Of a stretch of 53,322 bases of DNA, positions 45,715 to 53,322 are shown one piece after another. Location: positions 1 to 53,322 of the forward strand of contig JADJUV010000178.1 of NCBI GenBank assembly GCA_016716885.1. The letters are read 5' to 3'. The notes below the pieces were generated by a model that saw only the letters and a list, made by a program, of their open reading frames with translations, ran no database searches and was not told the DNA's origin. Numbering within the stretch: the first letter of the stretch is position 1; every line of letters begins with the position of its first letter. Source of the DNA: Candidatus Trichofilum aggregatum. Lineage in GTDB: Bacteria > Chloroflexota > Anaerolineae > Promineifilales > Promineifilaceae. The translations under genes and the position numbers were made by a program.

Positions 45715-47508
45715 ATGGCCCAAAGATACCGTTGGCATGAGGTGGTACAGGAATTGGTGGATGTGGCGATGGGACGGCAACCGGCCGACCTGGTTGTGCG
45801 GGCGGGTACGTGGGTAAATGTCCACAGTGGCGAACTAATTGCCCATACGGATGTGGCGGTGAAACGCGGCCGCATCGCCTACGTTGGCCCCTCCGCAGAG
45901 TACACCATAGGTAAACAGACACAGGTGATTGAGGCTCGCGGCCGCTACCTGGTTCCCGGTTTGTGTGACGCCCACATGCACGTGGAAAGCGGTATGGTCA
46001 CTGTCACCGAATTTGCCCGCGCCGTCATTCCCCACGGCACCACCAGCATGTTCATAGACCCCCACGAAATCGCCAATGTGCTCGGTTTGCCGGGGGTGCG
46101 CCTCATGCACGACGAAAGCCTGAACCAGCCCATCAACATTTATGTGCAAATGCCCAGTTGTGTGCCCAGTGCCCCCGGTTTGGAAACCCCCGGCGCCACC
46201 CTCGGCCCGGCCGAAGTGGCCGAAGCCATGACCTGGCCCAACATCATCGGCCTGGGGGAGATGATGAATTTCCCCGGTGTCTACCTGAACGACCCCAAGA
46301 TGCACGCCGAAATAGCCGCCACGAGGCAAGCGGGCAAAACGGTTGGCGGCCATTACGCCTCGCCTGATTTGGGCCGGGCTTTTCATGGCTATGTGGCCGG
46401 TGGCCCCGAAGATGATCACGAAGGCACCCGCCCGGAAGATGGCCTGGCCCGGGTGCGCCAGGGCATGAAAGCCATGCTGCGCCTCGGTTCGGCCTGGTAC
46501 GATGTGGCCGCCCAGATAAAGGCGATTACCGAGCAAGGGGTTGACAGCCGCAACTTCATTCTCTGTACCGATGACAGCCATTCCGGGACATTGGTGGTTG
46601 AGGGGCACATGAACCGGGTGGTGCGTCATGCCATTGCCCAGGGGCTTAAACCGATCACCGCCATTCAGATGGCGACGCTGAACACGGCCAGCCATTTTGG
46701 CCTGGAGAAGGAGATTGGCAGTATTACGCCGGGTCGTTACGCCGACATGATTTTGACCAGTGATTTGGTGACACTGCCCATTGAGATGGTCATTGCTAAC
46801 GGACAGGTGGTGGCCGAAGCGGGGCAGATGAGGGTGGAACTGCCCCCGGTGGAATACCCGGATTGGGCCAGAGATACGGTGCGGCTAGGGAAGCGGTTCG
46901 CGGCCGCGGACTTTAACGTCCCCTCAGACAGCCAGGAGCCAGTGATGGTACGCGTCATCGGCGTCATCGAAAACCAGGCCCCCACCCGAGCCTTGACCCG
47001 TGCCTTGCCCGTCGCCGATGGCCGTATCCAGATTGATCCGCGCCAGAACGTAGCCCATCTGGCCCTGGTGGAACGGCATCGCGGCACAGGTGAACTGGTG
47101 AATGGGTTTGTGGCCGGCTTTGGCTTCAACGTGCCTTGTGCCATTGCCAGCACGGTCGCCCATGACAGCCATCATCTCATTGTGGTGGGCACGAGCCGGG
47201 AAGATATGGCCCTGGCGGTGAACCGGTTAGGGGAAGTGGGCGGTGGGGTGGCCGTTTATTCCGAAGGGCAGGAGTTGGCTCTGGTGGAGTTGCCCATCGC
47301 CGGGCTGATGTCGGCGGAGCGGGCTGAGGTGGTGGCCGAGAAGGCGGCGCGGATGGTGCAGGCATTTCGGGATTGTGGCTGTCGCCTCAATAATGCCTTT
47401 ATGCAGTTGAGTTTGTTGGCGTTGGTGGTCATTCCTGAGCTACGTATTTCCGACCTGGGGATCGTGGATGTGACCAAGTTTGAGGTTGTACCGTTGATTG
47501 TAAGTTAG
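45715..47508 (+). CDS. ade: Adenine deaminase
   Basis: Three ATGs lie in a row at 45709, 45712 and 45715; AAAGGAG ends at 45707, so 45715 (MAQRYRWHE) has the best spacing of seven bases. The 597-residue protein fits Ade. It has the amidohydrolase metal site GLCDAHMHVESGM, the PHGTTSMFIDPHEIANVLG stretch, QMPSCVPSAPGLETPGA, GLGEMMNFPGV, VGGHYASPD, FILCTDDSHSGTLV, ATLNTASHFGLEKEIGSITP and the C-terminal domain VAHDSHHLIVVGTSREDMAL, EVGGGVAVYSEGQEL. It deaminates adenine to hypoxanthine and ammonia for purine salvage. It is a single gene with no purine genes nearby. Confidence 0.93.
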   Translation: MAQRYRWHEVVQELVDVAMGRQPADLVVRAGTWVNVHSGELIAHTDVAVKRGRIAYVGPSAEYTIGKQTQVIEARGRYLVPGLCDAHMHVESGMVTVTEFARAVIPHGTTSMFIDPHEIANVLGLPGVRLMHDESLNQPINIYVQMPSCVPSAPGLETPGATLGPAEVAEAMTWPNIIGLGEMMNFPGVYLNDPKMHAEIAATRQAGKTVGGHYASPDLGRAFHGYVAGGPEDDHEGTRPEDGLARVRQGMKAMLRLGSAWYDVAAQIKAITEQGVDSRNFILCTDDSHSGTLVVEGHMNRVVRHAIAQGLKPITAIQMATLNTASHFGLEKEIGSITPGRYADMILTSDLVTLPIEMVIANGQVVAEAGQMRVELPPVEYPDWARDTVRLGKRFAAADFNVPSDSQEPVMVRVIGVIENQAPTRALTRALPVADGRIQIDPRQNVAHLALVERHRGTGELVNGFVAGFGFNVPCAIASTVAHDSHHLIVVGTSREDMALAVNRLGEVGGGVAVYSEGQELALVELPIAGLMSAERAEVVAEKAARMVQAFRDCGCRLNNAFMQLSLLALVVIPELRISDLGIVDVTKFEVVPLIVS

Positions 47509-47687
47509 CCTCATTTGCGGTGGCGCGGCCGCAAACCCATGATCTTCTTTGGTGTCTATTCTTTATCAACGAGCAATTGCCAGTTTTAACATTGATAGTT
47601 AGACCGTTTTTTGCATAGTTTGGGCCATTTTGCGGTTGTTTTTCGTATCACCAAACCACTTTCTAACCTCACCAATCCGATTTCTCA

Positions 47688-47717
47688 TTCACAACAGAGA
47701 ATCCCCTATGCTATAAT
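47688..47717 (+). promoter_or_regulatory. Extended -10 promoter upstream of the first TIGR03032-type gene
   Basis: TTCACA (47688-47693), 18-base spacer, and a consensus TATAAT (47712-47717) preceded by TG at 47709-47710. Transcription would begin near 47724, about 30 bases before the ATG at 47753. Confidence 0.65.
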
Positions 47718-47752
47718 GCCCCGCACCCAAAGTTCCTACACCACAAGGCAAT

Positions 47753-48850
47753 ATGGCAGTAAACGATCTTCCCAACAACGAAACCGAACCAAACGGGGAT
47801 GCAACCTTTGAAATCACCGTTTCCCGTCACTTTGCCACCTGGCTGGCAGAACAGAATGTCAGTCTGGCTTTCACCGTTCCACCCCTGAAGCTCTTTTTGA
47901 TTGGCCTGAAACCGGACGGCCAACTTTCCCTGTTTGAACGGAGCTTTCAACGGTGCATGGGGGTCGCGGCCGCGGGCGATAGCCTCTACCTGAGTACCCG
48001 TTCCCAGATCTGGCGGTTAGAAAATGCCCTGCCCCCGGATCAATTATGGGAAGGGCAATACGACCGGCAATACATCCCCCGTCAGGTTTACACCACCGGA
48101 ACCGTTGGCACCCATGACGTGGCCGTAGACCACACCGGGCGCGTTATCTTCGTCAACACCCGTTTTAGCTGTTTAGCCACCGTTAGCGATCAATATAGCT
48201 TTAACCCCCTATGGCATCCGCCGTTTGTGGATGGCCCGCGCCCCGGGGATCGCTGTCATTTGAACGGCCTGGCCCTGCGGGATGGCCGTCCGGCGCATGT
48301 GACCAGTGTCAGCCAGACCAATGAATTTGATAGCTGGCGGCATCACCGGCGCGATGGCGGGGCGGTAGTGGATGTCAATAGCAACGAGATTGTAGCGACC
48401 GGTTTATCTATGCCCCATTCACCCCGCTGGTACAAAGACACCTTATGGCTCACTAACTCCGGCACGGGTGAACTGGGGCGGGTCAATCTGGCCCAAGGTT
48501 GTTTTGAGCCGCTGGCTTTTGCACCCGGCTTCTTGCGCGGCCTCTGTTTTGTGGGCAACTATGCCGTAGTGGGTTCATCCAAACCCCGGCGCGGCGACCT
48601 GTACTCTGGTCTGGCCCTGGATGATGAACTGACCAAACGGAACACCAAACCACGCCTGGGGCTATTTATCATTGATCTGGTTAGCGGCCGCATTGCCCAT
48701 TGGCTCTTCATCGAAACCGACCTGCGCGAACTGTATGATGTTGTGGCTCTGCCCGGCGTGCGCCAACCCATGGCCCTTGGCCTGCTCAACGAAGAAATCC
48801 AGCGCACCATCTGGTACGATCCGTTGGCAGAAGTGAATAGCAATCAGTGA
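47753..48850 (+). CDS. TIGR03032/DUF4915-type protein, copy 1
   Basis: The 365-residue protein has a beta-rich, propeller-like pattern. Family motifs are SRHFATWLAEQNVSLAFTV, FERSFQRCMGVAAAGDSLYL, QIWRLENALP, RQYIPRQVYTTGTVGTHDVA, FVNTRFSCLATV, GDRCHLNGLALRDG, VTSVSQTNEFDSWR, GLSMPHSPRWYKDTLWLTNS with GTGELGRVN, APGFLRGLCFVGNYAVVGSS and ALPGVRQP. These agree with the family of roughly 330-370-residue proteins known as TIGR03032. Its enzymatic role is not established. Conserved Cys, His and Asn residues (GDRCHLNGLALRDG) may form a metal or substrate site. A paralogue follows. Confidence 0.75.
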   Translation: MAVNDLPNNETEPNGDATFEITVSRHFATWLAEQNVSLAFTVPPLKLFLIGLKPDGQLSLFERSFQRCMGVAAAGDSLYLSTRSQIWRLENALPPDQLWEGQYDRQYIPRQVYTTGTVGTHDVAVDHTGRVIFVNTRFSCLATVSDQYSFNPLWHPPFVDGPRPGDRCHLNGLALRDGRPAHVTSVSQTNEFDSWRHHRRDGGAVVDVNSNEIVATGLSMPHSPRWYKDTLWLTNSGTGELGRVNLAQGCFEPLAFAPGFLRGLCFVGNYAVVGSSKPRRGDLYSGLALDDELTKRNTKPRLGLFIIDLVSGRIAHWLFIETDLRELYDVVALPGVRQPMALGLLNEEIQRTIWYDPLAEVNSNQ

Positions 48851-48975
48851 CCAGTAAGTCTACGAAAAGAAGCCACGAATTAACACGAATTTTTCTCTGC
48901 TCGTTTGGCGTCCTTTGCGCCCTGGCGTGAAATTTTCCCATAACTCGAAACTCAGAACTCGAAACTCGAAACCCT
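48851..48975. repeat. Spacer repeats between the paralogues
   Basis: CACGAATTAACACGAATTTT and GTTTGGCGTCCTTTGCGCCC are the reverse-complement copies of the family at 5098-5160, and GAAACTCAGAACTCGAAAC-type words follow up to the ATG at 48976. Confidence 0.7.
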
Positions 48976-50064
48976 ATGCCCACCACTCCCCCTTTCCAGT
49001 TCATCAACATGACCAACTACCAGGTCAGCAGTTCCCCCGGGTTTGCTGATTGGTTGGCCGAGCAAAACGTGAGTCTGGCTCTGACCAACACGCTGGGGCA
49101 TCGGCTGTTTTTTATTGGCCGGGATGGGCGGGGCGAGTTGGCGGTGTTTGCCCAGAATTACGACCGCTGTATGGGTCTGGTGGCGGTGAATGATCAGACC
49201 CTATACATGGTAACGCGTTATCAAATCTGGCGGCTGGAAAATGGCCTGCCCCCCGGTGAAAGCGTAGATGATGGGTATGATCGGCTCTACATTCCCCAAA
49301 TGGCCCACACCACCGGCGTTGTCAACATTCACGACATTGCCGTGGGAGACGATGACCAGATTTATTTCGTCAACACCCGCTTTGCCTGCCTATCGGCCAT
49401 AAGCAAAAGCAAAAACTTTACCCCTATCTGGAAACCCCCCTTCATTAGCGAACTGGCCCCGGAAGACCGTTGTCATCTGAATGGGCTGGCCTTGCGGGAT
49501 GGTCAGCCCCGTTACATGACCAGTTTCAGCCAGACCAACACCCACGAAGGCTGGCGTGAGGTGCGGGTAGGTGGCGGTGTCATTACGGATGTCGTCACCA
49601 ATGAGACGGTAGCGCATGGCTTGACCATGCCCCATTCCCCCCGTTATTATCGGGACGAATTGTGGCTGACAAATTCGGGCACAGGCGAGTTTGGTAAAGT
49701 GGATATGGCCCGCGGCCGCTTTGAACCCATCCTCTTTGCCCCCGGCTTTTTGCGCGGTTTGGCCTTTCACGGCGACTACGCCATCGTCGGGTCTTCCAAA
49801 CCCCGGCACGGCGACTTCTTTGATGGTGTTCCCTTACAAACCAGGCTGGATAAACAACAGTTGGAGCCACTACGCGGCCTATTCATTGTGGATTGCCGTA
49901 GTGGTGAGGTGTGCCATTGGTTTTCGTTGGCTGGGGTGACGGGTGAGGTATATGATGTGATTGCTTTACCCGGTGTGCGTCGGCCCAAAGCCATCGCCCT
50001 GAATTCCGACGAGTTGCAAAATATGGTTACGATGGGAGCACTCGCCCCTTTACACATCGTATAA
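48976..50064 (+). CDS. TIGR03032/DUF4915-type protein, copy 2
   Basis: The 362-residue protein matches copy 1 along its whole length, with more than half of the residues alike by eye. Equivalent motifs are ADWLAEQNVSLALTNTLGH, YDRCMGLVAVNDQTLYM, RYQIWRLENGLP, FVNTRFACLSAI, EDRCHLNGLALRDGQP, MTSFSQTNTHEGWREV, GLTMPHSPRYYRDELWLTNS, APGFLRGLAFHGDYAIVGSS and IALPGVRRP. Copy 1 lies upstream with 125 bases of repeats between. Both are in the same direction, so tandem duplication followed by divergence is likely. Function unknown, with the same caution as copy 1. Confidence 0.75.
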   Translation: MPTTPPFQFINMTNYQVSSSPGFADWLAEQNVSLALTNTLGHRLFFIGRDGRGELAVFAQNYDRCMGLVAVNDQTLYMVTRYQIWRLENGLPPGESVDDGYDRLYIPQMAHTTGVVNIHDIAVGDDDQIYFVNTRFACLSAISKSKNFTPIWKPPFISELAPEDRCHLNGLALRDGQPRYMTSFSQTNTHEGWREVRVGGGVITDVVTNETVAHGLTMPHSPRYYRDELWLTNSGTGEFGKVDMARGRFEPILFAPGFLRGLAFHGDYAIVGSSKPRHGDFFDGVPLQTRLDKQQLEPLRGLFIVDCRSGEVCHWFSLAGVTGEVYDVIALPGVRRPKAIALNSDELQNMVTMGALAPLHIV

Positions 50065-50239
50065 ACCGGCTCTACCGGGTTTACGGGGAGTGGAGACTTT
50101 AGTCGGAACGTCTCAACCGGCTAAAACCTCAACGCCTGATTTACCACGTTCGATCCGGTAGAGTCTATAAACCCAATAATGGAGCGCTTATGAAATGAAC
50201 TGGCGGGAATACCTATTAATTACCAAAAAGGAGCGAACT
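50065..50239. other. Intergenic region with CCGGTAGAG-type inverted words
   Basis: CTCTACCGGG (about 50080-50089) and ATCCGGTAGAG (about 50153-50163) are inverted partners; GACTTTAGTCGG at 50096-50105 belongs to the word family of 8296. A short in-frame ATG at 50195 precedes the true ribosome binding site and is not used as a start here. Confidence 0.5.
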
Positions 50240-52114
50240 ATGATGAGGCAACAAACAATTATGTCCAAAACCATGGATGTACGGCAAACCAGCATTCACT
50301 GGGGCACAACTCACATCCCTCTCGAATTAACAATGCCTGCCCCGACAACTGGCTGGATGATTTTGACACAAACAAGTCTGGATGATAGGCAACACCTGGA
50401 TCAGGTACGTGGTTATTTCCACCGCCAGGGAATTGCTACGATGGTGGTTTATCTTGGCACACCCGGAGCCGGGGTGAAGCCGATGACGGAGCGGTTGCTG
50501 GCGGCGGCCCGCTGGCTTCAGGATCAGGCTGAAAGCAAGGGATTACCGGTGAGTTATTTTGGTGTTGGTCAACAGACAGGCGTGGCCCTGGCCGCGGCCG
50601 CGGACCAAGCCCATCTCTCTGCCGTCATTTCCTGGAACGGCCAGGCCCTCCCCAATTGGCGCACTCTTCGCCGGGTAGCAACCCCCGCCCTCTTGTTAGT
50701 AGATGATCAATCACCCTGGCAAACACGCTGGGCTAACCGTCTGGCCCAATGGCAGATGGGTTCTTCCAGCCAGTTCAAAATGATGCCCCAGGCTGATTTT
50801 GAAACCTACTCCTTTGAGTGGTTACGTCACAATAGCCATTCTCAGGCCCGCGGCCGCGTCCAGAGCACATCGCTCAAGCGGTTAGTGGCAACCGGAACAT
50901 TGGCGCTGGCCCTGGCTTTACCCCTGGCGGCTCCGGCTATCGTTCAAGCCGCGCAAGCTCCGGCCATCGTGACAGCCCAGGTAGCGTCTGAGTTCGACTT
51001 TGCGGATGGCTTTGCCCTCGGGGCCAACGATGTACAGGGTGACGGTTTCACCGGTTTAATCAATTATGGCAGTACCAACCCTGGTCGCCGGGAAGCCAAA
51101 GATCAGGCCAAGAACAGCGATGGCTCCTACACACTGGGAGCCAATGCCGTAAGCGGCGATGGCTTTACCCCGCGCACGGGTGAAATATCTCTGATTGATG
51201 CCGGTGGTTTGGAATTCTTTGTTAATACCAACATCACCTTCACCACCTCTAGCTCCGCCAGTGGGGCAGCCAGTGAAGCCACATTTACCCAGGCCGTAGC
51301 CGCCACCACCTCTGGGGCTGGCACGACAATGACAACGCTGAATGATGCCTTTGATGGGTACAACGGCCTTTTTGTTAATGGGGTAAGCTACAACAATAAT
51401 GGTCTGGTCGCCTTGGAATGTGTCGGTACAACCACCCAGATTGACCGACAAGTTGTTTACAACCCACAGGCCATTGGCAATATCACCGTTTCCCGTAAAG
51501 TATTTGTGCCTGAGGATGATGAGTTCATTCGCTGGATCAATAGCTTCACCAACAGTGGCGGCATTACCGAAACCGTGACGATCACCACCACGAATAATCT
51601 AGGGTCGGATGCTTCTACCTTGCTGGTTAGTAGTACGAATGGTGATGCGGTGGCCGATTTGACGGACACCTGGGTAACAACATTCCAAGATTTTACGGGC
51701 AGCACTTCGTCGGATCCCCGCCTGGGTCATGTGTTGCAGGGTATTGGTGCACCCACCTCACTCGCGTCTATCTCCTTTACCGATGGTGATGGTTTCCCGA
51801 CCTGGAGTTACTCTTTTGATCTGGGTCCTGGTGAGACGGCCATTATTATGAATTATGCGACGGGTCAACCCTCACGGGCGGACGCGGCCGCGCAATCTGC
51901 TCTGTTAGCCGACCTGGAAGGCTCATCGCTAGACTGTATGACCGCTGACGAGATTGCCCAGGTCATTAACTTTGATACCTTTATACCTACTGATGTCTCC
52001 CTGACTGAGTTTGATGGGCAACCCAATCAGGCGGCCGCGTTGGCGGCCTTGACCATTCTGGCTTTGCCCGGCCTCGGCTGGCTGATTCGCCGTCGCCGGC
52101 AACAGGCTGGCTAG
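50240..52114 (+). CDS. Fusion of a degenerate alpha/beta-hydrolase domain and a surface-exposed beta domain
   Basis: ATG 50240 has AAGGAG six bases upstream. The 624-residue protein has an alpha/beta-hydrolase-like domain (about 19-198) with the fold order of dienelactone-hydrolase types (LLAAARWLQDQAESKGLPVS, YFGVGQQTGVALAAAA, TPALLLVDDQSPWQ). The expected Gly-x-Ser/Cys-x-Gly nucleophile is replaced by G-Q-Q-T-G, and no clear His follows, so it is probably inactive. A membrane span is at about 214-238 (LVATGTLALALALPLAAPAI). A long Thr/Ser/Asn-rich beta domain runs to about 590. The C-terminus has a second hydrophobic segment and a basic tail, LAALTILALPGLGWLIRRRR, like sorting-type anchors. 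It is a chimera of cytoplasmic and surface parts. Confidence 0.7.
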   Translation: MMRQQTIMSKTMDVRQTSIHWGTTHIPLELTMPAPTTGWMILTQTSLDDRQHLDQVRGYFHRQGIATMVVYLGTPGAGVKPMTERLLAAARWLQDQAESKGLPVSYFGVGQQTGVALAAAADQAHLSAVISWNGQALPNWRTLRRVATPALLLVDDQSPWQTRWANRLAQWQMGSSSQFKMMPQADFETYSFEWLRHNSHSQARGRVQSTSLKRLVATGTLALALALPLAAPAIVQAAQAPAIVTAQVASEFDFADGFALGANDVQGDGFTGLINYGSTNPGRREAKDQAKNSDGSYTLGANAVSGDGFTPRTGEISLIDAGGLEFFVNTNITFTTSSSASGAASEATFTQAVAATTSGAGTTMTTLNDAFDGYNGLFVNGVSYNNNGLVALECVGTTTQIDRQVVYNPQAIGNITVSRKVFVPEDDEFIRWINSFTNSGGITETVTITTTNNLGSDASTLLVSSTNGDAVADLTDTWVTTFQDFTGSTSSDPRLGHVLQGIGAPTSLASISFTDGDGFPTWSYSFDLGPGETAIIMNYATGQPSRADAAAQSALLADLEGSSLDCMTADEIAQVINFDTFIPTDVSLTEFDGQPNQAAALAALTILALPGLGWLIRRRRQQAG

Positions 52115-52193
52115 GCTATACCCGACAAGGTGACAAAACGAGGGCCGACAGGGCGAAAAAGCCTCAGATGATGCCCGTCGCCAATATAGTTAC

Positions 52194-52252
52194 AGATTGC
52201 TATTGCAATCTGAGAACCCCTGATCAGATTCAAACCTGGTCAGGGGTTTTTT
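52194..52252 (+). terminator. Hairpin plus intrinsic terminator after the fusion gene
   Basis: CAGATTGC-TATT-GCAATCTG forms a first hairpin (52194-52213). AACCCCTGATCA (52215-52226) and TGGTCAGGGGTT (52237-52248) form the terminator stem, with a T-run at 52247-52252. Confidence 0.85.
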
Positions 52253-52326
52253 GTTGCCCGTTTTTGATCTTCCGTTATGCTCATTAAGGGGGAAGTATCC
52301 GTTTTAGGAGGAAAATAGAAACTTTC

Positions 52327-53262
52327 ATGCTGTGGCTTAACATTCTCATCATTGTGGTTTGTCTGGTTGTTCTGATTTTTGGGGCCAGCTTTATTGTAGA
52401 AGGCGCGGCCCGCCTGGCCCGTAAGTTAGGCATTTCCGAGCTGGTCATTGGGTTGACCATTGTGGCGATTGGCACATCAGCCCCGGAGTTTGCGGTGACG
52501 GTTGCGGCCGCGCTGCGTGGTCAGGCCGATATTTCGGTTAGTAATGTGGTTGGCTCCAACATCTTCAACCTGGGCTTCATTCTGGGTGGCGTGGCCGCCA
52601 TAACCACCATCCATACCTCGCGTCGGTTGGTCTTTCGTGATGGTGGGTTGCTCATTGCCACAACCTTGCTTCTGCTCTTCTTCTTGCGCGACCTGGAACT
52701 ACAACAGTGGGAAGGGGCGGTATTATTCATATTACTTATAGTTTATATTGCCTACCTTATCTACCAGCGTGAGGCCCCGGAAGATGACCTGCCCGCCGGT
52801 GAATTTCGGTGGCTGGATATCCCCCGGCTCATTGTGGGGCTGGTGATGGTGGTGGCCGGGGGCCATTACCTGGTAGATGCAGCGGTGGAGATTGCCCGGA
52901 GTGTAGGGGTGTCAGAGTGGGCCATTGGTGTCACCATCATAGCCGCGGGCACATCCATGCCTGAACTGGTGACATCATTAGTAGCCGCCATACGAGGTCA
53001 TGAGGGGTTGTCCATTGGCAACCTGATCGGCAGTGATTTGTTTAACTTGTTAGGGGTGTTGGGGGTAGCCGGGATTCTCCAAACACAACCAATGATTATA
53101 GACACCGCTGGCCGCAGTAGTGTCATGCTCCTGAGCGCGATGGTGATCCTGGTTGTCATTCTGATGCGCACGGGCTGGAAGTTAACGCGTGCCGAGGGTG
53201 TGATCCTGGTAGCCATCAATCTGGTACGCTGGTATCTGGACTTTCAGAATGGGTCGCAGTAG
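52327..53262 (+). CDS. Calcium/sodium (or potassium) antiporter-family protein, CaCA superfamily
   Basis: The 311-residue protein has ten or so spans and the two inverted alpha-repeats of the family. The first holds VIGLTIVAIGTSAPEFAVTV and VVGSNIFNLGFILGG; the second holds WAIGVTIIAAGTSMPELVTS and LIGSDLFNLLGVLG. A cytoplasmic loop separates the halves near residues 140-160 (QREAPEDDLPAGEF). These GTSxPE and GSx(I/L)FN motifs form the ion-binding site in YrbG/NCX-type exchangers. AGGAGG lies 14 bases before ATG 52327, somewhat far. It probably exchanges Ca2+ for Na+ or H+; selectivity is not evident. Confidence 0.92.
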   Translation: MLWLNILIIVVCLVVLIFGASFIVEGAARLARKLGISELVIGLTIVAIGTSAPEFAVTVAAALRGQADISVSNVVGSNIFNLGFILGGVAAITTIHTSRRLVFRDGGLLIATTLLLLFFLRDLELQQWEGAVLFILLIVYIAYLIYQREAPEDDLPAGEFRWLDIPRLIVGLVMVVAGGHYLVDAAVEIARSVGVSEWAIGVTIIAAGTSMPELVTSLVAAIRGHEGLSIGNLIGSDLFNLLGVLGVAGILQTQPMIIDTAGRSSVMLLSAMVILVVILMRTGWKLTRAEGVILVAINLVRWYLDFQNGSQ

Positions 53263-53322
53263 GCAGTGCGGGTTGATGGATGGCGCGGCTGTATCCGTTC
53301 CTTTTAGGGATTGCCGTGAGGT
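53263..53322. other. Window end, nothing recognised
   Basis: The last 60 bases contain a single ATG (53276) with no ribosome binding site. No feature is supported. Confidence 0.4.

Larger units (their letters stand above)
2651..52511. repeat. Dispersed highly iterated palindrome GCGGCCGC (about 79 copies)
   Basis: The 8-bp palindrome GCGGCCGC, often extended to CGCGGCCGCG, starts at 2651, 2752, 3296, 4561, 4812, 4905, 5932, 6039, 6780, 7628, 9489, 9576, 9750, 10126, 10704, 11647, 12238, 12478, 12586, 12950, 13361, 14760, 14975, 15678, 15893, 16422, 17765, 18212, 19436, 19467, 21562, 21568, 21673, 23984, 24265, 24435, 25206, 25333, 25428, 25857, 26524, 26822, 28010, 28519, 29155, 29637, 29967, 30093, 30196, 30929, 32469, 32657, 34491, 35833, 36854, 36876, 36954, 37014, 38065, 38991, 40254, 40947, 41341, 41917, 43451, 44165, 45283, 45866, 45938, 46900, 47525, 47966, 48684, 49712, 50594, 50850, 51884, 52031 and 52504. 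The count was made by hand and may be off by a few. Nearly all copies are inside genes on both strands. They encode Ala-Ala-Ala, Arg-Gly-Arg or Arg-Pro depending on frame. No copy was seen at 1-2650 or 19475-21561. Confidence 0.95.

Noticed and set aside
45835..46695. A long minus-strand frame opposite adenine deaminase
   Set aside because: It is Gly/His-rich, lacks a ribosome binding site and mirrors the Ade codons.
2651..52511. GCGGCCGC as cloning (NotI) scars or linker contamination
   Set aside because: Copies are in frame within conserved domains, differ in flanks, and do not break the genes.
1..53322. CRISPR arrays, tRNA or rRNA genes
   Set aside because: No regularly spaced direct repeats with unique spacers, and no cloverleaf or ribosomal RNA signatures, were noticed on either strand.

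Overview
The window looks like a piece of chromosome from a Chloroflexota bacterium, probably Anaerolineae-like. That is inference from gene content. Supporting features are lipoprotein PstS with a Val/Thr/Glu-rich linker, PhoB/PhoR-PstSCAB-PhoU, CapA lipoprotein, zinc-ribbon membrane proteins with Cys-rich ectodomains, MoeA fused to a periplasmic-binding-protein-like domain, TIGR03032-type proteins, and several membrane Ser/Thr kinases with different ectodomains. No tRNA, rRNA, CRISPR array, transposase or phage gene was seen.

Layout. 1-3.6 kb: a broken membrane protein, a FadR/GntR-like regulator with a palindromic operator, and a GlpD-like dehydrogenase, all cut by frameshifts. 3.7-5.0 kb: zinc-ribbon membrane protein. 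5.28-5.58 kb: a short transcription unit with promoter, a 21-codon ORF with a strong ribosome binding site, and two hairpins. 5.9-10.8 kb: RIO kinase, MFS transporter, a small lipoprotein and CapA. 11.2-21.1 kb: a complete phosphate regulon (phoB, phoR, pstS, pstC, pstA, pstB, phoU) with two unusual proteins: a PstS with two near-identical binding domains, and a PstA whose periplasmic loop contains a PstS-like domain with its two halves in swapped order. 21.5-25.2 kb: two secreted beta-propeller proteins. 25.2-27.9 kb (minus): a MoeA-type protein and a small fragment. 27.9-37.9 kb (minus): four tandem receptor-like Ser/Thr kinases carrying WD40, solute-binding, FGE/SUMF1 and trypsin-like S1C-PDZ domains. 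38-40.8 kb: class II aldolase and an arginase/agmatinase-family gene. 40.9-44.5 kb (minus): DnaC-like loader with two AAA+ modules, DnaD-like protein and DnaB helicase. 44.9-53.3 kb: BFN-domain protein, adenine deaminase, two TIGR03032-type paralogues, a pseudo-hydrolase/surface-protein fusion and a Ca/Na antiporter-family protein.

Two window-wide patterns stand out. First, the 8-bp palindrome GCGGCCGC occurs about 79 times (hand count), against roughly 2-3 expected by chance at this base composition; it lies mostly inside genes and in all three reading frames, much like HIP1 in cyanobacteria. Second, intergenic regions are built from several families of short repeats and palindromes. Frameshifts are concentrated at 1-3.6 kb and 21.5-36.7 kb, while the remainder is almost intact. 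Because the broken proteins stay alignable across frames, consensus errors are the more likely cause, but true decay cannot be excluded from sequence alone.
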